Of a DNA stretch of 15,762 bases, positions 6,801 to 15,762 are shown piece by piece (the first letter of the stretch is position 1; each line of letters starts with the position of its first letter). The notes under the pieces are model-generated. The model did not search any database. It was not told the DNA's origin and saw nothing but the letters and a program-made list of their open reading frames with translations. The stretch comes from CBDDRG01 sp051306415 (GTDB taxonomy: Bacteria > Pseudomonadota > Gammaproteobacteria > Pseudomonadales > Porticoccaceae). The DNA lies in NCBI GenBank assembly GCA_051306415.1, contig JBPPNE010000196.1, positions 1-15,762 on the forward strand, written 5' to 3'. Made by a program: the position numbers and the translations under genes.

Positions 6801-7950
6801 TGTCGAGCGTCTGCGGGCGGCCCTGTTGGGGCGCGCGGTGGTCAAGGCGGTTGGCCTCAAGAAGGGAGCACCGCTCAGCGCGGAAGCTGTCGCCGACTAC
6901 GACCGCGAGCAATGGTTCAAGGTGCGGATGGAAGACGAAGCCCTCAATGACCTCTTGACCAAGGCAGAAGAGCAGCTGGTTGAGCGACGCAAGTTGCTTG
7001 ACGAGCGATTCGAAGACAAAAAGAGAAAACTGCAGAGTGGCGACGACCTCGCCCCCGGTGTTTTGAAAATCGTCAAGGTCTATCTCGCCGTCAAGCGCCG
7101 CATTCAACCGGGCGACAAGATGGCTGGCCGCCACGGTAACAAGGGTGTGATCTCGGTGATCATGCCGGTCGAAGATATGCCTTATGACGAACACGGCGAA
7201 CCGATTGATATCGTCCTCAATCCTCTGGGTGTGCCCTCGCGGATGAATGTCGGGCAGATTCTCGAGACCCACCTGGGGCTCGCGGCAAGAGGGCTCGGCA
7301 ACAAAATTGACCAGATGATCAAGGCGCAGCGGCAGGTGGCTGAGGTGCGCAAGTTCCTCCAGCAGATATATGACACCGGCGCGAGTGCCAACAAGGTCGA
7401 TCTGAACTCCCTTAGCGACCGCGAAATCGGCGAGTTGGCGAAGAATCTGCGCGGTGGTGTCCCCATGGCGACCCCGGTGTTTGACGGTGCCGCAGAAGAC
7501 GAGATCAAAAAGCTGCTGGTACTGGCGGGATTTTCCGAGAGCGGGCAGATGAATCTGTTCGACGGCCGCACCGGCGATGCCTTTAGTCGCCCAGTGACGG
7601 TGGGCTACATGTATATGCTCAAACTGAATCACCTGGTCGATGACAAGATGCACGCCCGTTCGACCGGTTCATACAGCTTGGTGACGCAACAACCGCTTGG
7701 CGGTAAGGCCCAGTTTGGTGGTCAGCGCTTCGGCGAAATGGAAGTCTGGGCGCTGGAAGCCTATGGCGCCGCCTATACACTTCAGGAGATGCTCACCGTC
7801 AAGTCGGATGACGTCAACGGGCGCACCAAAATGTACAAGAACATCGTCGATGGCGACCATCAGATGGATCCGGGCATGCCCGAGTCGTTCAATGTGCTGG
7901 TGAAGGAGATTCGCTCTCTGGGTATCAATATGGAGCTGGAATACGAATGA
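3871..7950 (+). CDS. rpoB: DNA-directed RNA polymerase subunit beta
   Basis: Second-largest catalytic subunit of RNA polymerase, forming one pincer of the DNA cleft and the rifampicin pocket. The 1359 residues cover the full family length (E. coli 1342). The start MTYSYTEKKRIRKGFG aligns with E. coli and follows GGAG (3860-3863). The rifampicin region FFGSSQLSQFMDQNNPLSE begins at residue 511. The residues equivalent to E. coli D516, H526 and S531 (here D522, H532, S537) are wild type, so sensitivity is expected. The active-site lysines sit in GDKMAGRHGNKGV (K1083, K1091). A lineage-specific insert lies at about residues 951-1055 and resembles Pseudomonas-type beta more than enteric beta. The C-terminus ends SLGINMELEYE, the beta' contact. 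Confidence 0.99.
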   Translation: MTYSYTEKKRIRKGFGKLPQVMDQPYLLAIQLDSYRKFTQTGITPAERASTGLHAAFNSVFPIESYSGNARLEYVDYQLGKPAFDVEECKLRGATYAVPLRVKVRLVLVDKDTVHKTIKDIKEQDVYMGEIPLMTDHGTFIINGTERVIVSQLHRSPGVFFDHDKGKTHSSGKLLYSARIIPYRGSWLDFEFDPKDLLYVRIDRRRKLPATILLRAMGYSSEEMLAMFFETSRFRINGTGTYTLELQPSRLRGEIASFDIKGKAGRLIVEAGRRITARHIKQIEEDNITTLEVPQEYLLGRTLAKDIVNPETGELLLECNTLITAEALGNIDTAGLKTVDIIYTNDLDCGPFVSETLRVDASRTQMDALVEIYRMMRPGEPPTKDSAENLFNNLFFSADRYDLSTVGRMKFNRRLGRDQIIGSGTLAREDIVDAMKALIDIRNGRGIVDDIDHLGNRRVRSVGEMAENQFRIGLVRVERAVKERLSVAESEGLMPQDMVNAKPVAAAMKEFFGSSQLSQFMDQNNPLSEVTHKRRVSALGPGGLTRERAGFEVRDVHPTHYGRVCPIETPEGPNIGLINSLANYARTNEYGFLETPYRRVIDSKATSEIEYLSAINEGDYVIAQASAKLNAKGELTEDLVTVRHQGEFTVKQPADVQYMDVSPRQVVSVAASLVPFLEHDDANRALMGANMQRQAVPTLKTDKPLVGTGMERVVAGDSGVCVVARRGGAVESADAARIVVRVNDGEVEAGDAGVDIYKLIKYTRSNQNTCINQSSIVNQGDVIARGDILADGPSVDLGELALGQNMRIAFMPWNGYNFEDSILISERVVEEDRFTTIHIQELTCVARDTKLGTEEITADIPNVGEAALARLDESGIVYIGAEVGAGDILVGKVTPKGETQLTPEEKLLRAIFGEKASDVKDTSLRVPGGTKGTVIDVQVFTRDGLPKDVRSLNIEKAALDQFRKDIQDEFRIMENATVERLRAALLGRAVVKAVGLKKGAPLSAEAVADYDREQWFKVRMEDEALNDLLTKAEEQLVERRKLLDERFEDKKRKLQSGDDLAPGVLKIVKVYLAVKRRIQPGDKMAGRHGNKGVISVIMPVEDMPYDEHGEPIDIVLNPLGVPSRMNVGQILETHLGLAARGLGNKIDQMIKAQRQVAEVRKFLQQIYDTGASANKVDLNSLSDREIGELAKNLRGGVPMATPVFDGAAEDEIKKLLVLAGFSESGQMNLFDGRTGDAFSRPVTVGYMYMLKLNHLVDDKMHARSTGSYSLVTQQPLGGKAQFGGQRFGEMEVWALEAYGAAYTLQEMLTVKSDDVNGRTKMYKNIVDGDHQMDPGMPESFNVLVKEIRSLGINMELEYE

Positions 7951-8002
7951 CGGCAGGGTGTCAGGCAGTGCGGTAAAGCCCGCGCGAGCCCGCTGGGAGA
8001 GC

Positions 8003-8020
8003 CGGGGGTGACTGCCCCCG
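8003..8020 (+). other. Small GC hairpin between rpoB and rpoC
   Basis: CGGGGG (8003-8008) pairs with CCCCCG (8015-8020) around TGACTG. No T-run follows, so it is not a terminator. It lies 28 bases before the rpoC start codon and leaves the ribosome binding site free. No function can be assigned. Confidence 0.35.
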
Positions 8021-8036
8021 CGACCACGTATCCAAT

Positions 8037-8042
8037 GGAGGA
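8037..8042 (+). promoter_or_regulatory. Ribosome binding site that fixes the TTG start of rpoC
   Basis: GGAGGA is a near-perfect Shine-Dalgarno sequence six bases before TTG 8049. The encoded MKDLLNLLKSQ matches the N-terminus of beta' homologues, and no ATG or GTG nearby would give that start. Confidence 0.9.
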
Positions 8043-8048
8043 AAGACG

Positions 8049-12260
<4,212 letters not shown>

Positions 12261-12307
12261 GGAGCGCGGCTCCGTGAATAATAGCGTGGCTCAGCGTCGT
12301 GCCGAGC

Positions 12308-12343
12308 TTGACGCTGTCGTGGTTGCTCATTAAAATCCCGCCT
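12308..12343 (+). promoter_or_regulatory. Sigma70 promoter of the str operon
   Basis: TTGACG (12308-12313) and TAAAAT (12331-12336) are separated by exactly 17 bases; each box matches the consensus at five of six positions. The bases after the -10 are CCCGCCTCCCC, a very GC-rich discriminator of the kind seen at ppGpp-repressed rRNA and ribosomal protein promoters. Transcription would begin near 12343, giving a leader of about 79 bases before rpsL. It would give rpsL-rpsG-fusA-tuf its own transcription in addition to read-through from rpoC. Stringent control is inferred. Confidence 0.75.
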
Positions 12344-12421
12344 CCCCGAATTTCGACGCTACAGTCAGGTCGGCGGCGCAGTCTCCCTCAGGAAGGCTGA
12401 TTGATTATCTGGAGTATTTGA

Positions 12422-12796
12422 ATGTCTACGATCAACCAGCTGGTGCGCAAGCCGAGAAAGCGCAGAGTCGCCAAAAGCGGAGTCCCGGCTCTTCAGGGTT
12501 GTCCGCAGCGAAGGGGTGTATGTACTCGTGTCTACACGACTACGCCCAAGAAACCCAATTCGGCCATGCGCAAGGTTTGCCGCGTGCGGCTCACCAGCGG
12601 CTATGAAGTGTCGTCCTACATCGGCGGTGAGGGCCACAATCTCCAGGAGCACAGCGTCGTGCTGATTCGCGGTGGCCGGGTCAAGGATTTGCCCGGTGTG
12701 CGTTATCACACCGTGCGCGGCAGTCTGGACACCTCCGGGGTCGACAAGCGCCGGCAGCGGCGCTCCAAATATGGCGCGAAGCGACCAAAGGTTTGA
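12422..12796 (+). CDS. rpsL: 30S ribosomal protein S12
   Basis: S12 lies at the decoding centre and controls accuracy. The 124-residue length is standard. TTTPKKPNSAMRKVCRVRL carries K43 and K44 (Met counted as 1), and GGRVKDLPGVRYHTVRG carries K88 and D89. All streptomycin-sensitive residues are wild type. D89 is the aspartate that RimO methylthiolates in homologues. The ATG follows GGAG (12411-12414) at seven bases. This is the first gene of the str operon, directly behind rpoC as in Pseudomonas. Confidence 0.99.
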   Translation: MSTINQLVRKPRKRRVAKSGVPALQGCPQRRGVCTRVYTTTPKKPNSAMRKVCRVRLTSGYEVSSYIGGEGHNLQEHSVVLIRGGRVKDLPGVRYHTVRGSLDTSGVDKRRQRRSKYGAKRPKV

Positions 12797-12939
12797 ATCC
12801 CTCCCTGTTAGCCCTGACGGTCAACTGCACCGGCAGGAGACCGCCTGGGTAAATATCCAGCACCGAGCGCGGTGAAAACGAGTAAGGCCGGGCAGAGCAA
12901 TTCCGCCAGTCCCCGGAGCAACCTGAAAAGAGCTTAGAC
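12797..12939 (+). promoter_or_regulatory. Candidate S7-binding region between rpsL and rpsG
   Basis: In E. coli the rpsL-rpsG spacer binds free S7, which represses translation of its own gene and of fusA. Here the spacer is 143 bases and contains adjacent hairpins: CTGG (12845-12848) with CCAG (12857-12860), then CACCG (12861-12865) with CGGTG (12870-12874) around AGCG. The Shine-Dalgarno before rpsG is weak (AAGAG near 12927), which would suit translational coupling. The assignment rests on position and structure only. Confidence 0.35.
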
Positions 12940-13410
12940 ATGCCAAGAAGACGCGTCGTCGCCAAGCGTGAAATTTTGCCCGACCCCAAGTTCGGCAACG
13001 TCACCCTCGCCAAATTTATGAATCACGTGATGGAGAGCGGAAAAAAATCCGTGGCCGAACGCATCGTTTACGGTGCTCTCGGCTTGGTTCAGGATCGTTT
13101 GAAGAAAGATCCGGTGGGAACTTTCGAAGAGGCGCTTGAGCATATAGCGCCGATGGTTGAAGTCAAATCCCGCCGGGTTGGCGGAGCCACCTACCAGGTG
13201 CCGGTTGAGGTTCGCCCCTCGCGACGCACGGCTTTGGCGATGCGCTGGCTGGTTGATTATGCCCGTGGTCGCGGTGAGAAATCGATGGCTCAACGTCTCG
13301 CTGGTGAAATCATGGATGCCGCCCAGGGCAAGGGTGGCGCCGTCAAGAAAAGGGAAGACGTTCACCGCATGGCGGAGGCCAACAAGGCCTTTTCGCACTA
13401 CCGGTTCTGA
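12940..13410 (+). CDS. rpsG: 30S ribosomal protein S7
   Basis: Primary 16S rRNA-binding protein that starts assembly of the 30S head and lines the E site. The 156-residue length is the common bacterial one. The N-terminus MPRRRVVAKREILPDPKFG, the central YGALGLVQDRL helix region and VEVKSRRVGGATYQVPVEV are conserved family blocks. The product ends ANKAFSHYRF and lacks the long C-terminal extension seen in E. coli K-12 S7. It is second in the str operon and likely the autoregulator. Confidence 0.98.
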   Translation: MPRRRVVAKREILPDPKFGNVTLAKFMNHVMESGKKSVAERIVYGALGLVQDRLKKDPVGTFEEALEHIAPMVEVKSRRVGGATYQVPVEVRPSRRTALAMRWLVDYARGRGEKSMAQRLAGEIMDAAQGKGGAVKKREDVHRMAEANKAFSHYRF

Positions 13411-13462
13411 TCTTGAGATCGCGCCGCGCCCGGGTATTCGTGGCGGCGGTGGTGGGTTGACG

Positions 13463-13481
13463 GCCGCAGACGGCGGTTTTT
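13463..13481 (+). terminator. Weak hairpin with T-run between rpsG and fusA
   Basis: CCGC (13464-13467) can pair with GCGG (13473-13476), followed directly by TTTTT (13477-13481). The stem is only four Watson-Crick pairs, with one or two possible G-U additions. At best it is a pause or partial terminator inside the str operon. The remainder of 13411-13514 is GC-rich, with no promoter I trust. Confidence 0.2.
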
Positions 13482-13514
13482 GTTTATTCAAATCATTTTC
13501 GCGGGGAAACCATC

Positions 13515-15614
13515 GTGGCACGCAAGACACCTATCAGCCGTTATCGCAATATCGGCATTGTTGCCCATGTCGATGCGGGCAAGACCACCACAACTGAGCG
13601 TGTTCTGTTCTACACCGGGCTGTCCCACAAAATTGGCGAAGTGCACGATGGTGCGGCCACCACGGACTGGATGGAGCAGGAGCAGGAGCGGGGCATCACG
13701 ATTACCTCGGCGGCGATCACCTGTTTCTGGCGTGGCATGCAAGCCCAGTTTGACGAGCACCGCATCAACATTATTGATACGCCCGGCCACGTCGATTTCA
13801 CCATTGAAGTAGAGCGGTCGCTGCGGGTGTTGGATGGCGCGGTAGTGGTGCTGTGCGGTTCTTCTGGCGTTCAGCCGCAGACGGAGACCGTATGGCGACA
13901 GGCCAATCGATACGGTGTTCCGCGCCTTGTCTTCGTCAACAAGATGGATCGCACCGGCGCTGATTTTTTACGCGTCGTCAAGCACATGAAGGATCGCTTG
14001 GGCGCCAATGCAGTGCCTTTGCAGATGACGATTGGCTCGGAAGAGAATTTCAAGGGCGTCGTTGACCTGATCAAGATGAAAGCCATCCTGTGGAATGAAG
14101 CCGATCAGGGCATGACCTCCCAATATGCTGATATCCCCGAGGATATCCTCGCCCAATGTGAAGCGATGCGTGAGCAAGTGGTCGAAGCGGCAGCGGAATC
14201 CAGCGACGAGCTGATGAATAAATATCTCGAAGGTGAAGCGCTCTCCGAGATCGAAATCAAGCGGGGCATTCGCCAGCGCACACTGGCTAACGAGATTGTG
14301 CCAGTGTTGGTCGGCTCCGCTTTCAAGAATAAGGGTGTGCAGGCAGTGCTGGACGCGGTGATCGAATACCTGCCGTCACCGACGGAGGTGAAGGCGATTG
14401 AGGGAACCCTCGACGATGACGTTACCCGGCAATCCCGGCTGGCAAAAGACGAAGAACCGTTCGCTGCGCTGGCGTTCAAGATCGCGACCGATCCCTTTGT
14501 CGGCACCCTCACCTTCTTGCGCGTGTACTCCGGCGTGTTGTCTTCCGGGGATGCGGTTTACAACTCGGTAAAAGGCAAAAAGGAACGCGTTGGGCGAATG
14601 GTGCAAATGCACGCCAACCAGCGTGAAGAAATCAAAGAGATCCGAGCCGGCGATATTGCTGCGGCCATTGGTCTTAAAGATGTCACCACGGGGGATACCC
14701 TGTGCGACCTCAACAATATTATTGTCCTTGAGCGCATGGATTTTCCCGATCCCGTCATCTCGGTGGCGGTTGAGCCCAAGTCCAAGGCGGACCAAGAGAA
14801 AATGGGTGTGGCGCTGGGCAAGCTGGCGCAGGAAGACCCCTCGTTCCGGGTCAAAACCGACGAGGAATCTGGGCAGACGATTATTTCCGGCATGGGTGAA
14901 CTGCACCTCGACATTCTCGTTGATCGGATGCGCCGGGAGTTCGGTGTCGAAGCCAATATCGGCAAGCCTCAGGTGGCCTATCGTGAGGCGATTCGCAATA
15001 CCTGTGAAGTGGAAGGCAAATTTGTGCGCCAGTCCGGCGGTCGCGGCCAGTATGGCCACGTCTGGATCCGCTTCGCCCCCCGTGATGGCGGCGAGGAGGG
15101 CCTTGAGTTCATCAACGAGATCGTTGGTGGTGTCGTTCCCAAGGAGTACGTGCCGGCTATCGAGAAGGGCATTGCCGAGCAGATGGTCAACGGGGTACTT
15201 GCTGGGTACCCGCTCCTCGGTCTCAAGGCTACCGTATTTGATGGCTCTTATCACGATGTCGATTCCAGCGAAATCGCGTTCAAGGTCGCGGCTTCCATGG
15301 CCACAAAACAACTTTCTCAAAAGGGCGGCGCCGTATTGCTTGAGCCCACCATGAAGGTGGAAGTGGTGACGCCGGAAGAGAACATGGGCGATGTGGTGGG
15401 CGACCTCAATCGCCGTCGCGGCCTCATTCAGGGCATGGACGAGAGCGCGTCCGGCAAAGTGATTTCCGCCGAGGTGCCCCTGGCGGAAATGTTTGGCTAT
15501 GCCACGGATCTGCGATCCGCGACCCAGGGTCGCGCGACCTTTACCATGGAGTTTTTACGGTATTCCGAGGCGCCCAACAATATCGCCCAGGACGTCATCG
15601 CGAAGAATAAGTAA
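13515..15614 (+). CDS. fusA: Elongation factor G
   Basis: GTPase that moves tRNA and mRNA after peptide transfer and, with RRF, helps recycle ribosomes. The 699 residues match the family (E. coli 704). Translation begins at GTG with MARKTPISRYRNIGIV, aligned with E. coli MARTTPIARYRNIGI; GGGGA lies at 13503-13507. Nucleotide-binding motifs are intact: P-loop AHVDAGKTT (residues 17-25), switch I RGITITSAA, DTPGHVDF with catalytic H92 (88-95), and NKMD (142-145). Domain IV, which enters the A site, contains GGRGQYGHVWIRF. All five domains are covered. The frame is intact, and the gene is third in the str operon. Confidence 0.99.
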   Translation: MARKTPISRYRNIGIVAHVDAGKTTTTERVLFYTGLSHKIGEVHDGAATTDWMEQEQERGITITSAAITCFWRGMQAQFDEHRINIIDTPGHVDFTIEVERSLRVLDGAVVVLCGSSGVQPQTETVWRQANRYGVPRLVFVNKMDRTGADFLRVVKHMKDRLGANAVPLQMTIGSEENFKGVVDLIKMKAILWNEADQGMTSQYADIPEDILAQCEAMREQVVEAAAESSDELMNKYLEGEALSEIEIKRGIRQRTLANEIVPVLVGSAFKNKGVQAVLDAVIEYLPSPTEVKAIEGTLDDDVTRQSRLAKDEEPFAALAFKIATDPFVGTLTFLRVYSGVLSSGDAVYNSVKGKKERVGRMVQMHANQREEIKEIRAGDIAAAIGLKDVTTGDTLCDLNNIIVLERMDFPDPVISVAVEPKSKADQEKMGVALGKLAQEDPSFRVKTDEESGQTIISGMGELHLDILVDRMRREFGVEANIGKPQVAYREAIRNTCEVEGKFVRQSGGRGQYGHVWIRFAPRDGGEEGLEFINEIVGGVVPKEYVPAIEKGIAEQMVNGVLAGYPLLGLKATVFDGSYHDVDSSEIAFKVAASMATKQLSQKGGAVLLEPTMKVEVVTPEENMGDVVGDLNRRRGLIQGMDESASGKVISAEVPLAEMFGYATDLRSATQGRATFTMEFLRYSEAPNNIAQDVIAKNK

Positions 15615-15631
15615 CCGTTACGTTTAGCTAG

Positions 15632-15638
15632 AGAGGAG
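15632..15638 (+). promoter_or_regulatory. Ribosome binding site of the second tuf gene
   Basis: AGAGGAG lies eight bases before the GTG start at 15647. It marks the start of tuf within a 32-base fusA-tuf spacer that has no promoter or terminator, so tuf is expressed from the str operon transcript. Confidence 0.85.
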
Positions 15639-15646
15639 TATAGCCA

Positions 15647-15762
15647 GTGGCAAAGGAAAAGTTTGAGCGTACGAAGCCCCACGTTAACGTGGGGACGATT
15701 GGTCACGTAGACCACGGCAAGACGACGCTGACGGCGGCGCTGACGCGGGTTTGCGCGGAGAC
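15647..15762 (+). CDS. tuf: Elongation factor Tu, N-terminal start (partial, 3' end outside window)
   Basis: The first 38 codons of EF-Tu, starting at GTG: MAKEKFERTKPHVNVGTIG, then HVDHGKTTLTAALTRVCAE before the window ends. GHVDHGKTT (residues 19-27) is the P-loop that binds GTP. The place after fusA identifies it as the str-operon copy (tufA-type). All six Thr codons are ACG and three of four Ala codons are GCG, the same preference as in the tuf fragment at 2-130. A perfect 18-base palindrome spans codons 11-16. Confidence 0.98.
   Translation, partial: MAKEKFERTKPHVNVGTIGHVDHGKTTLTAALTRVCAE
15677..15694. repeat. Perfect 18-base palindrome in the tuf start region
   Basis: CCCCACGTTAACGTGGGG reads the same on both strands. 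In mRNA it would fold as seven pairs closed by UUAA, beginning 30 bases after the start codon. The core ACGTTAACGT follows partly from the conserved His-Val-Asn-Val; the outer C and G runs depend on the CCC and GGG codons chosen. Confidence 0.85.

Noticed and set aside
6163..7653. A 496-codon open frame on the - strand, opposite rpoB
   Set aside because: rpoB covers this stretch with a fully conserved protein. The antisense product is rich in His and Gln with no recognisable domain, typical of shadow frames in GC-rich genes, and no ribosome binding site stands out.
13457..13488. TTGACG at 13457 as a -35 box of a fusA promoter
   Set aside because: At spacers of 16-18 bases the -10 candidates (such as TTGTTT) match the consensus poorly; the better TTTATT needs a 20-base spacer.
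13157..13597. A 146-codon + strand frame overlapping rpsG and fusA
   Set aside because: It is a frame-shifted reading of rpsG that runs through the spacer into fusA; both true genes are conserved and no start signal supports it.

Overview
The window is a continuous core-genome stretch of a gammaproteobacterium, all genes on the + strand. It carries the fused secE-nusG / rplKAJL-rpoBC and str (rpsL-rpsG-fusA-tuf) operons. The order tuf (3' end) - trpT - secE - nusG - rplK - rplA - rplJ - rplL - rpoB - rpoC - rpsL - rpsG - fusA - tuf (5' end) is the arrangement known from Pseudomonas-type gammaproteobacteria. In E. coli rpoC and rpsL lie far apart. The RpoB insert region (around 'KKGAPLSAE...' and 'QWFKVRM') and the protein lengths (RpoB 1359 aa, RpoC 1403 aa) also look more like Pseudomonas and its marine relatives than like enterics. 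I would guess a non-enteric marine-type gammaproteobacterium; the genus cannot be named from this window.

Layout. 1-130: last 42 codons of a tuf gene. 216-291: tRNA-Trp(CCA). 310-1233: secE and nusG, nearly abutting. 1324-2450: rplK and rplA, overlapping by one base, behind a leader with a candidate L1-binding fold. 2451-2727: a 277-base leader with a strong hairpin and the probable L10-binding region. 2728-3680: rplJ and rplL. 3681-3870: a clear terminator-like attenuator ahead of rpoB. 3871-12260: rpoB and rpoC, the latter starting with TTG. 12261-12421: a near-consensus sigma70 promoter for the str operon. 12422-15614: rpsL, rpsG and fusA. 15647-15762: first 38 codons of a second tuf, cut by the window edge.

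How the genes work together. They supply the transcription machinery (beta, beta', NusG), part of the ribosome (L11, L1, L10, L7/L12, S12, S7), the elongation GTPases (EF-G, EF-Tu), the tRNA for Trp and the SecE translocon subunit. Control appears to be built into the intergenic RNA: an L1 site, an L10 leader, an attenuator lowering RNA polymerase relative to L7/L12, a str promoter with a GC-rich discriminator, and a probable S7 site before rpsG. No intergenic gap exceeds 300 bases, and there are no mobile elements, CRISPR arrays or unknown genes.

I do not see a new biological system here. The points worth a second look are the codon signature shared by the two tuf ends, a perfect 18-base palindrome at the start of tuf, the rplA-rplJ hairpin without a U-tract, and the predicted RNA regulatory sites.
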